This document shows, one piece after another, positions 42,724 through 49,074 of a stretch of 49,074 nucleotides of DNA (position 1 is its first letter; the number at the start of each line of letters is the position of its first letter). A program made the position numbers and the translations under genes. Under the pieces are notes generated by a model, which saw nothing but the letters and a program-made list of their open reading frames with translations, did not search any database and was not told where the DNA came from. Source of the DNA: Darwinimomas sp963643215 (lineage in GTDB: Bacteria > Bacillota > Clostridia > Lachnospirales > Lachnospiraceae); NCBI GenBank assembly GCA_963643215.1, contig CAVIJY010000007.1, forward strand, positions 1 through 49,074, in the 5' to 3' direction.

Positions 42724-43881
42724 TTACTGTGCCAGCTCCTGTGCCAGCGCGTCTATCTGCGCCTCGCTCGCCTCGTCAAGTGCTGATGTGATCTTGACCG
42801 TGGTCTCGGCATATGTGATATCCTTGCAGCCCTCGAGACGCTTTTGCATGCATCTTGCCGCTGTGGGCGCCCAGGATCCGTTTTCAATGAGGCCGATCCT
42901 TCTGGACTTGAAGTTTCTTTCGGAAAGATCCGATATAAACTCACGCATGGCGGGGAAGACATCACCGTTGTAGGTGGTGCTTGCAAGCACCAGACGGTCA
43001 TACCGGAATGCGCAGGAGACAGCCTCGGATATATCGCACTGAGTCAGATCGGCCAGAGTAACCTCGCTGCAGCCGTGCTCGTGGAGCCTCTCAGCCAGAA
43101 GCTCGGCAGCCTGCTCGGTATGTCCGTAGACAGAGCAGTAGGCGATGAGCACGCCGCTTGTCTGCGGACGGTAGGACGACCATGTATCGTAAAGCCCGAT
43201 ATAGTATTCAAGATTTTCAGTGAGCACGGGACCGTGAAGCGAGCAGATGATGCGGATATCAAGAGCGGCCGCCTTCTTTAAAAGAGCCTGTACATTGGCA
43301 CCGTATTTTCCGACGATGCCGAAATAGTATCTCGCAGCCTCATCCTCCCATTCTTCATCAGCATCAGTGGCACCGAATTTGCCGAAGCCGTCGGCAGCGA
43401 AGAGCACCTTTTCCGTCTCATCATATGTGACCATGACCTCCGGCCAGTGAACCATGGGAGCGGCTACAAAATGCAGCACATGCCTTCCCAGAGTCAGCGT
43501 GTCTCCATCGTTTATGATGAGATTTCTTCCGGTATAGTCTGTACCGAAGAACTGCTTTATCATGGCAGACGCTTTTGCCGAGGATACTATGACAGCCTCG
43601 GGATAGCGCTCCATGAATGCGGCTATATTTGCAGAGTGATCCGGTTCCATATGCTGTATGATGAGATAGTCCGGCTTTCTGCTGGCCAGCGCCTCCGCAA
43701 TGTGCGAGAACCATTGATCCTCGAGACCGTCGCCGACGCTGTCCATCACGGCGATACGCTCATCGACTATCGCATATGAGTTGTAAGCCATGCCGTGCTC
43801 AAGGTCGAACTGTCCTTCGAAGAAGTCGACCTCATAGTCGTTGACGCCTACATTGAAGATATCTGATGTGATCCGATCCAT
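42724..43881 (-). CDS. Flavodiiron protein (FprA-type oxygen/NO reductase)
   Basis: A 385-residue protein that reduces oxygen to water or NO to N2O in anaerobes, using electrons from a reduced flavin. The metallo-beta-lactamase-like domain has the diiron ligands His77-x-Glu79-x-Asp81-(His82), His145, Asp164 and His216. A C-terminal flavodoxin domain begins at about residue 243 (VLIAYCSVYGHTEQAAELLA). The start chosen is the ATG at the complement of 43879-43881 after GGTGG, since MDRITSDIFNVGV is the usual N-terminus; an ATG ten codons upstream is possible. No rubredoxin domain is fused. Confidence 0.92.
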   Translation of the reverse strand: MDRITSDIFNVGVNDYEVDFFEGQFDLEHGMAYNSYAIVDERIAVMDSVGDGLEDQWFSHIAEALASRKPDYLIIQHMEPDHSANIAAFMERYPEAVIVSSAKASAMIKQFFGTDYTGRNLIINDGDTLTLGRHVLHFVAAPMVHWPEVMVTYDETEKVLFAADGFGKFGATDADEEWEDEAARYYFGIVGKYGANVQALLKKAAALDIRIICSLHGPVLTENLEYYIGLYDTWSSYRPQTSGVLIAYCSVYGHTEQAAELLAERLHEHGCSEVTLADLTQCDISEAVSCAFRYDRLVLASTTYNGDVFPAMREFISDLSERNFKSRRIGLIENGSWAPTAARCMQKRLEGCKDITYAETTVKITSALDEASEAQIDALAQELAQ

Positions 43882-43929
43882 ACATCCACCTGCAGCCTCC
43901 GGCTGCATCATCCTTTCTGAACTAACTTT

Positions 43930-43948
43930 GGTTCGGGTGCGCCCGAAC
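43930..43948. repeat. Partial dispersed hairpin repeat
   Basis: GTTCGGG-TGCG-CCCGAAC (43931-43948), preceded by G, matches the palindrome of the repeat at 21787-21806 and the gttcgggtgc end of the element near position 111. The rest of the element is missing here. Confidence 0.5.
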
Positions 43949-44053
43949 AGAGCGATGTGACTGTGCCTTGTGCCGCGCGGCCGCGGCCTCGAATATCATA
44001 GCATATTTGTCAGCCGTGTCAAAAGAGGTTCCCTATGTCCTGCGTGCAGCCAT

Positions 44054-44083
44054 GAAAACCGTAAGAAAACCGGAAGGAAAACG
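44054..44083 (+). promoter_or_regulatory. Three direct repeats upstream of the cell-wall-binding protein gene
   Basis: GAAAAC occurs at 44054, 44065 and 44077, each followed by a CGGAAG-like stretch, a spacing of 11-12 bp as in sites bound by OmpR-type regulators. They lie about 90-115 nt upstream of the start codon and just ahead of a weak TTGAGG-17-TAGAAA promoter (about 44104-44132). Confidence 0.4.
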
Positions 44084-44168
44084 GAAGGCGGAGTTTGTTG
44101 TATCTTGAGGTTAAGACTGATAGACTCTAGAAAATGACAGATGAATGACAGGCAGGAGGGCAGCCGGT

Positions 44169-45767
44169 ATGAAAAAATTTATAAGGACGATCGTCGCCGG
44201 AATATTTGCGGGATTCCTGCTATGCGGAAGCCCGATGACATCACAGGCGGCGCAGCAGGGCTGGGCGCAGGAAAACGGAAGATGGATATATCTGAATGCA
44301 GACGGCAGCCGGGCGCATTCGACATTCAAGCAGTCGGGAAGCGAGTGGTTCTATCTTGACGACAGCGGATATCTTGCGGTGAGCAGACTGATTGAATACA
44401 ACGGAAACTATTATTATCTTGACGACAGCGGAGTCATGAAGAAGAATACATGGGCAGAGCTGGAAAATGCTGAAAACGATGAGCAGTTCCCGGAGACGGT
44501 CTGGTACTACCTTCAGGCATCCGGCAAGGCCTGCATGGACGGCAAAAAGGATATAAACGGTCAGACCTATATATTTGACGATCAGGGAAGGATGCTGTAC
44601 GGATGGATCATTCCCGAGGATGACGGAACATATACCATGGCCGACAAGGGCGAGGATTCCGTGGAATGGGCAGAGGCGGTCTATTACTGCGGGGCAGAGG
44701 ATGACGGGGCTATGGTCAAGGGACAGTGGAGAAAGCTCAGAGTCTACGATCCGAGTCCGTCAGGTAAGCGCCAGGGCTCGGAATTCTGCGACTATTGGTT
44801 TTATTTCAACACCAATGGCAAGAAATACCGCAATGAGGATGATGAAAAGACATATGTTCAAAAGAGCATAAACGGCATTAAATATGCATTTGCCGATGAC
44901 GGACACATGCTTTCGGAGTGGGTGGACGATGACGGAGATACATCGGAGGTGAAGTATTTCGGAGACCCGTCGAGCGGAGCAAGGATGAATAAGGGATGGT
45001 TTAAGGTGGTCCCGAGCGAAGGCCTTGATTCCGAGAATTCCGAGAGCGGAAGCAACAAGGCTCAGTGGTATTATGCGGATTCAAGCGGAAATCTGTATAA
45101 AAACGCGGTAAAGACGATAAATGATAAGCGATATCTGTTCGATGAGACGGGAGCGGCGAGGACAGGGCTGTACTATCTGGTTTACAGCGACGGCGAGATC
45201 AGAGAGATACATGAAATCGAGTACGGTGAGAACTCCTCGAGCGGGGCGGAATCACTTGATGAATATACGAAGCTTGACAGCGAATATATACCGGACGAGT
45301 CGTCAGGAAAGACCGGGCTGTATTACTTCGCGCCGCCTGTGGACAGCGACGCATCCATGCAGACCGGAGCTGTAAGCATAGTGTCGAACGCAGAGACGCT
45401 GTCGTTCAGATTTGAAACCTCCGGAAGCAGGAAGGGAGCGGGCGTCAACGGCAGAGAAGGGGATTCATATTATATTAACGGACGCAAGCTTACGGCGGAC
45501 GCGGAGAATCGCTTCGATATCTACGAGTGCACATTTGCATCCAACGGAAAGGTCGAGACACTCGGACAGTTGTGCAGCGCGCAGGATGTGATCAGCGGTT
45601 CGACGGATGCGGACTACTGCGTGATATCCGCCACAGGAACCATCATCAAGACCGGAACAAAGAAAAACGGCGATGACTACAGACTGACCATGAAGGGCTA
45701 TGAGCTTATAAAGATATCGGTGGGCGGCTCCGACAAGGAAGTGCTCTGGGAAAAAATCACGCAGTAA
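44169..45767 (+). CDS. Secreted cell-wall-binding repeat protein
   Basis: A 532-residue exported protein. A signal peptide (MKKFIRTIVAGIFAGFLLCG, then SPMTSQAA) probably ends near residue 28. Residues about 30-350 carry roughly five choline/cell-wall-binding-type repeats with aromatic-rich hairpins (GRWIYLNADGSRA, WFYLDDSGYL, NYYYLDDSGVM, WYYADSSGNLYKN). The last 150 residues or so form a separate region with no family I recognise (SFRFETSGSRKGAGVNGREG). The start ATG 44169 has AGGAGGG upstream. It is followed by a second protein of the same type. It probably binds the cell's own wall polymers; there is no visible catalytic domain and no sortase signal. Confidence 0.85.
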   Translation: MKKFIRTIVAGIFAGFLLCGSPMTSQAAQQGWAQENGRWIYLNADGSRAHSTFKQSGSEWFYLDDSGYLAVSRLIEYNGNYYYLDDSGVMKKNTWAELENAENDEQFPETVWYYLQASGKACMDGKKDINGQTYIFDDQGRMLYGWIIPEDDGTYTMADKGEDSVEWAEAVYYCGAEDDGAMVKGQWRKLRVYDPSPSGKRQGSEFCDYWFYFNTNGKKYRNEDDEKTYVQKSINGIKYAFADDGHMLSEWVDDDGDTSEVKYFGDPSSGARMNKGWFKVVPSEGLDSENSESGSNKAQWYYADSSGNLYKNAVKTINDKRYLFDETGAARTGLYYLVYSDGEIREIHEIEYGENSSSGAESLDEYTKLDSEYIPDESSGKTGLYYFAPPVDSDASMQTGAVSIVSNAETLSFRFETSGSRKGAGVNGREGDSYYINGRKLTADAENRFDIYECTFASNGKVETLGQLCSAQDVISGSTDADYCVISATGTIIKTGTKKNGDDYRLTMKGYELIKISVGGSDKEVLWEKITQ

Positions 45768-45830
45768 CTCATCACCGGGCACAGTGATAATGACCGAAAA
45801 ACTTAAATATTCATATCCGTATTTTGCGCG

Positions 45831-45836
45831 TATAAT
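45831..45836 (+). promoter_or_regulatory. -10 element ahead of the second cell-wall-binding gene
   Basis: A perfect TATAAT 50 nt upstream of the start codon. The -35 at 17 nt (TATTCA, 45808-45813) is poor. Confidence 0.45.
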
Positions 45837-45885
45837 AGCTCTGATATCGTACACGGATATATGTCATCGGAAAGGAAGAGATAAT

Positions 45886-46956
45886 ATGAAGAAGATCATC
45901 CGGACAATGCTTGCGGCGGCAGCCATGACGATGCTTGCGTCTATGCCGGCCTGGGCTGATACTATAACAAACATCACGGTAAAGGCCGGAGTCCCCAGTG
46001 ACGATGAGCCCATGGATGCGGCTTCTCCGGTTGCTCCAAGATTCACCATAGAGTCGGGAGACTGCTATGTCGCGGATATGTATGAATACAGCGATTCCAG
46101 CAGAGGCGATACGGCACATTCCTATGTGCTTGAGGTCTATGCCAACAGCGGCAGCACCTTTCAGGTCAGCTCGAGCGCGCTGAATGTCAGTACAGTCAAC
46201 TGCACGGGCGTTTCGAGAATCTCTGTGGTCGACAGCACGCATGTGACCCTGAGAGTCACCGCATATCCGTACTACAAGTGGGAGGAGCCCGATGTAGAGG
46301 AAAATGCAAGCGGCAAGAGCCTCAAGATCTCAAAGCACGGCGCACCCACCGCAGACTACATCATCGAGTATACCAATCAGAGCGGCGAGGCCAAGTCCGT
46401 AAAGGGCTCAACCACGAAGGGTACGCTTTCTATCGAATCTTATAAAAAGCCATATACCGGAAACAGCAGCTACAAGCAGGATGCCGAGATCACGGGCATA
46501 GCGGTAAGAGTGCGCGGAAAGGCCGGAGAAAACAACAATACTGCTCCGAGCGACTGGAATATCGTCGAGGGCTATGTGAATCCCGATGACTATGATTTTA
46601 TCAACTATGAGACATGGAGTGATGTCGGATCGCCCATCTCCTACAACAGCGGAACTACATCAACCAGCGGAGTGACGCAGGGCAAATGGGAAGGCGGCGG
46701 ATACACCTGGAGATACATCAGAAACGGCGCATATGTATACAGTGACTGGGTACAGGACAACGGATTCTGGTACTATATGGGAGCCGATGGTCTGATGCAG
46801 ACCGGTCTCATCAATATCAACAATCAGATATACTACCTCAATCCCGCGTATGACAGCACATACGGAAGGATGCTGGTAGGATGGCAGAGCGTCAACGGCG
46901 CAAATCATTACTTCCAGGAGGAATACAACAGCACATACGGAATGATGCTCAAGTAA
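45886..46956 (+). CDS. Secreted protein with C-terminal cell-wall-binding repeats
   Basis: A 356-residue exported protein. The signal peptide (MKKIIRTMLAAAAMTMLASM, cleaved near PAWA-D) is clear. Residues about 25-270 form one or two beta-rich domains I cannot assign. The last 85 residues carry three cell-wall-binding-type repeats (WVQDNGFWYYMGADGLMQTG, QIYYLNPAYDSTYGRMLVGW, HYFQEEYNSTYGMML), which end right at the C-terminus. The start has AAAGGAAGAG upstream. It shares signal-peptide style and repeat type with the preceding gene but has its own -10 element. The function of the unknown domain is open. Confidence 0.82.
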   Translation: MKKIIRTMLAAAAMTMLASMPAWADTITNITVKAGVPSDDEPMDAASPVAPRFTIESGDCYVADMYEYSDSSRGDTAHSYVLEVYANSGSTFQVSSSALNVSTVNCTGVSRISVVDSTHVTLRVTAYPYYKWEEPDVEENASGKSLKISKHGAPTADYIIEYTNQSGEAKSVKGSTTKGTLSIESYKKPYTGNSSYKQDAEITGIAVRVRGKAGENNNTAPSDWNIVEGYVNPDDYDFINYETWSDVGSPISYNSGTTSTSGVTQGKWEGGGYTWRYIRNGAYVYSDWVQDNGFWYYMGADGLMQTGLININNQIYYLNPAYDSTYGRMLVGWQSVNGANHYFQEEYNSTYGMMLK

Positions 46957-46981
46957 GACGACAGCATCTCTGCTGTAAGCG

Positions 46982-47009
46982 CACAGGCGGCCCCGAGGAG
47001 CCGCCTGTG
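46982..47009. terminator. GC-rich hairpin after the second cell-wall-binding gene
   Basis: CACAGGCGGC (46982-46991) pairs perfectly with GCCGCCTGTG (47000-47009) around an 8-nt loop. There is no T-tract, so it may be a processing or pausing hairpin rather than a true terminator. Confidence 0.5.
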
Positions 47010-47058
47010 ATGCGTGTATAAGGTATGCGATAGTGTGCAATAATTAGGAAAACATGGC

Positions 47059-47087
47059 TTGACTTATTCGGATTATACACATAGAAT
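47059..47087 (+). promoter_or_regulatory. Promoter for the MATE gene
   Basis: TTGACT (47059-47064), 17-nt spacer, TAGAAT (47082-47087), giving a leader of about 63 nt. Confidence 0.65.
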
Positions 47088-47156
47088 GTGCCATTGACTC
47101 GGCTTTGAAGAACATACTTTAAGCAAGCCGAAGATGCAGTAAAGGAGTGAAAAAAC

Positions 47157-48518
47157 ATGGCATCAAACAAAACAGACTTTACGAGCGGCAGGATCTATCT
47201 TCCGCTGATAAAGTTTATGATCCCGGTATTTTGCGCGAGCCTGCTGCAGGTCATGTACGGCGCAGTGGATCTCATCGTAGTAGGAAGATTTGCCGAGACG
47301 GCGGATGTATCCGCAGTCTCTACGGGAAGTCAGGTGGCGTCCACAGTCACATCGGTCATCATGGGGCTGTCGATGGGCGTTACAGTGCTTCTGGGGCACA
47401 GCCTTGGACTGAAAAAGCTTGACGAGGCCGGTATGGTCGTCGGAGGGGGTATAGTATTTTTTGCCGTGGTTGCGGCAGTTATAACCGCGATACTTCCGGT
47501 AAACGCCGCCGCGATAGCGCGGCTCATGAAGGCTCCCGCGGAAGCATTTGATCAATCGGTGGCCTATATCAGAATCTGTATGCTGGGCGCGGTATTTATA
47601 GTCGCCTACAATGTGCTTTGCAGTATATTCCGCGGAATAGGCGACTCCAAGACGCCGCTGATGGCGGTGATCATTGCCTGTATAGTAAATATATTCGGGG
47701 ATCTGTTTCTGGTTATAAAGCTGAATATGGGAAGCGCGGGAGTGGCCATAGCGACTGTCGCGGCGCAGGCAGTGAGCGTAGTGGTTTGCCTGATGGTTCT
47801 CAGAGGAAGAGAGCTGCCGTTTAACTTCAAGACATCCATGATCGGATTTCATAAAAAGGTGATATCCAAGATAGCGCAGATAGGCGCGCCGCTGGCACTG
47901 CAGGATTTTCTGGTCAGCGTCTCCTTCCTGGTTGTCATAGCTATCGTCAACAATCTGGGGGTTGTAGTCAGTGCGGGCGTAGGAGTAGCGGGCAAGATCA
48001 GCGGCTTTGTCATGCTGTTTCCGTCGGCCATGTCTCAGGCGGTATCGGTATTTACGGCTCAGAACTACGGTGCTGCGAACTATGACCGTGCGGCAAAAGG
48101 CCTTATATACGGAGTGGCGACGGCGCTTTGCGTGAGCGTGGTCGTGTGCTGCGTGGCATTTTTCAGAGGGGATCTGCTGGCGGGACTCTTTGCCAGTGAT
48201 CCGGAGGTTATCGCCGCCGCGGCTGATTACCTTAAGGCATACGCATTTGATACGGTGCTTACAAGCATCATGTTCAGCTTCACCGGCTATTTCACCGGAT
48301 TTCAGAAGACCGGCTTTGTCATGTTCCAGGGGATATTCTCGGCATTCTGCATAAGGATACCTATAGCATATATCATGAGCAAGAAAACGCCGGTCAGCCT
48401 GTTTAAGATCGCGCTCGGAACGCCGGCATCCACATTTGTGCAGTGCATCATGTGCTTTATATATTTTGCCCATGTCAAAAAGCAGCTGGCGCAGAGAACA
48501 GCCGACAGTTTGCGCTGA
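47157..48518 (+). CDS. MATE-family multidrug/cation efflux protein
   Basis: A 453-residue protein with 12 predicted transmembrane helices in two six-helix halves, as in MATE antiporters. The first half shows IYLPLIKFMIPVFCASLLQV and MYGAVDLIVVGRF, and the second half repeats the pattern with VGVAGKISGFVMLFPSAMSQ. The start ATG 47157 follows AAAGGAGTG, and a good promoter is present. Substrates are unpredictable. It converges on the acid phosphatase gene. Confidence 0.92.
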   Translation: MASNKTDFTSGRIYLPLIKFMIPVFCASLLQVMYGAVDLIVVGRFAETADVSAVSTGSQVASTVTSVIMGLSMGVTVLLGHSLGLKKLDEAGMVVGGGIVFFAVVAAVITAILPVNAAAIARLMKAPAEAFDQSVAYIRICMLGAVFIVAYNVLCSIFRGIGDSKTPLMAVIIACIVNIFGDLFLVIKLNMGSAGVAIATVAAQAVSVVVCLMVLRGRELPFNFKTSMIGFHKKVISKIAQIGAPLALQDFLVSVSFLVVIAIVNNLGVVVSAGVGVAGKISGFVMLFPSAMSQAVSVFTAQNYGAANYDRAAKGLIYGVATALCVSVVVCCVAFFRGDLLAGLFASDPEVIAAAADYLKAYAFDTVLTSIMFSFTGYFTGFQKTGFVMFQGIFSAFCIRIPIAYIMSKKTPVSLFKIALGTPASTFVQCIMCFIYFAHVKKQLAQRTADSLR

Positions 48519-48540
48519 GCGTAGCAGCAAAGATAACAAG

Positions 48541-48569
48541 AGGGGATCGGGCTTTTTGCCCGGTCCCCT
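48541..48569. terminator. Terminator between MATE and acid phosphatase genes
   Basis: AGGGGATCGGGC (48541-48552) pairs with GCCCGGTCCCCT (48558-48569) around TTTTT, with one G-T pair, then GCCTTTA. The T-tract is weak. Confidence 0.65.
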
Positions 48570-48592
48570 GCCTTTATCACCATGTTGTCAAA

Positions 48593-49074
48593 TTATTTAA
48601 CATATGAATAGTGCCTGAACAGCTTGTTCATGCCATAGCCGGTCGCGTAGTTGATGGAATTGCCGTACATGGCATTGGGCATCACTATCCATTTCGTGCC
48701 CCATTCCCCGGCATAATCCTCGCTTGATGCAAGCGCTGAGCGGCTCACGGCATCAAGTCCCTCCGCGGTAAACGCATCAGTGAAATCGCCTATATTATCA
48801 CCCAGAAGCATAACTATCTCATGCGGCTCGAGCTTAGCGGTTGTCGCACAGTCTACAGCACTTCCGTCTGTACGCTGTCCGTTGGGATATGCAGCATTGC
48901 CGTCTCTTATGGCTGTGCGGGCCGGCTCCTTGCTGGAGCCGTTGAGCTTGTTGTCATTAACGATCAGATGCTGATCATCAACCGGGAAGCCCAGTTTCTT
49001 CATTGACTCGTAGGATATATCATATATGGTCTTGCCGCAGGTCTGATACAGACTGCTGCCTATCTCGGTTCCGT
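48593..49074 (-). CDS. Class C (e(P4)-type) acid phosphatase/5'-nucleotidase, C-terminal part
   Basis: The last 160 residues of a HAD-superfamily phosphatase; the reading frame stays open to the window edge, so the N-terminus with its signal and DDDD motif is outside. Recognisable are the CGKTIYDISYESMKKLGFP stretch, the HAD motif IV region LLGDNIGDFTDAF and the end WGTKWIVMPNAMYGN, all typical of e(P4) lipoprotein 5'-nucleotidases. These enzymes release phosphate from nucleotides outside the cell. An internal ATG at 49003 is not the true start, because homologous sequence continues upstream. Confidence 0.85.
   Translation of the reverse strand, partial: GTEIGSSLYQTCGKTIYDISYESMKKLGFPVDDQHLIVNDNKLNGSSKEPARTAIRDGNAAYPNGQRTDGSAVDCATTAKLEPHEIVMLLGDNIGDFTDAFTAEGLDAVSRSALASSEDYAGEWGTKWIVMPNAMYGNSINYATGYGMNKLFRHYSYVK

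Noticed and set aside
42686..42726. Direct repeat TGTCAAAGC with a 28-bp period ahead of and at the end of the flavodiiron gene
   Set aside because: Two short copies only, one overlapping the gene end; too little to call a functional element.
47163..48539. 458-codon minus-strand frame opposite the MATE gene
   Set aside because: It is the antisense of a clear membrane protein gene, rich in His, Arg and Tyr, with no family signature.

Overview
The window looks like a chromosomal segment of a Clostridia-class Firmicute, most likely of the Lachnospiraceae type, with intermediate GC content. The reasons are the MEP-pathway genes ispE and ispF, an ispF-cysS-mrnC-rlmB cluster, a GntR gene overlapping ispE, a DUF1934 gene, two-component systems of Firmicute type, choline/cell-wall-binding repeat proteins, AGGAGG ribosome-binding sites, and no outer-membrane genes. 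The genus cannot be fixed from sequence alone.

Layout. 0-4 kb: a tightly overlapping operon of a GT4 glycosyltransferase, thiamine pyrophosphokinase, a heptose-7-phosphate kinase (hddA) and phosphoheptose isomerase (gmhA), then a convergent acyltransferase. 5-8.4 kb: ispE, a GntR/FCD regulator, ddl and a DUF1934 gene. 8.4-17 kb: a small membrane-anchored protein on the minus strand, then rpoB-rpoC alone, without ribosomal protein genes on either side. 17-20.6 kb: ispF, cysS, mrnC, rlmB and an atypical tRNA-Thr(GGT). 20.6-30.6 kb: an accessory region with two paralogous modules in mirror image, each with a LysR regulator, an SLC13/DASS-type permease and an enolase-superfamily acid-sugar dehydratase, separated by an APC permease. 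30.6-35 kb: rlmI-like methyltransferase, asnA, brnQ, tadA. 35-39 kb: a response regulator and a very large histidine kinase with a tandem repeat. 39-44 kb: fba, an HddC-GmhB fusion, a second methyltransferase and a flavodiiron protein. 44-49 kb: two secreted cell-wall-binding repeat proteins, a MATE efflux protein and the C-terminal part of a class C acid phosphatase.

How the genes work together. GmhA, HddA and the HddC-GmhB fusion together supply every enzyme needed to turn sedoheptulose-7-phosphate into GDP-D-glycero-alpha-D-manno-heptose, although they sit about 37 kb apart. This is the most coherent pathway in the window and is notable in a Gram-positive-type genome. The two mirrored modules look like uptake and dehydration of hydroxylated organic acids or acid sugars. 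The right-hand module is flanked by a 122-bp direct duplication of the 3' end of the rlmI gene, which records how it arrived.

The intergenic regions also hold structured elements: a dispersed hairpin repeat with an optional inner module, a multi-hairpin element between asnA and rlmI with a relative upstream of fba/hddC, and a tandem repeat after the HddC-GmhB gene whose stem shows compensatory changes. All coordinates, identities and promoter calls were made by eye.
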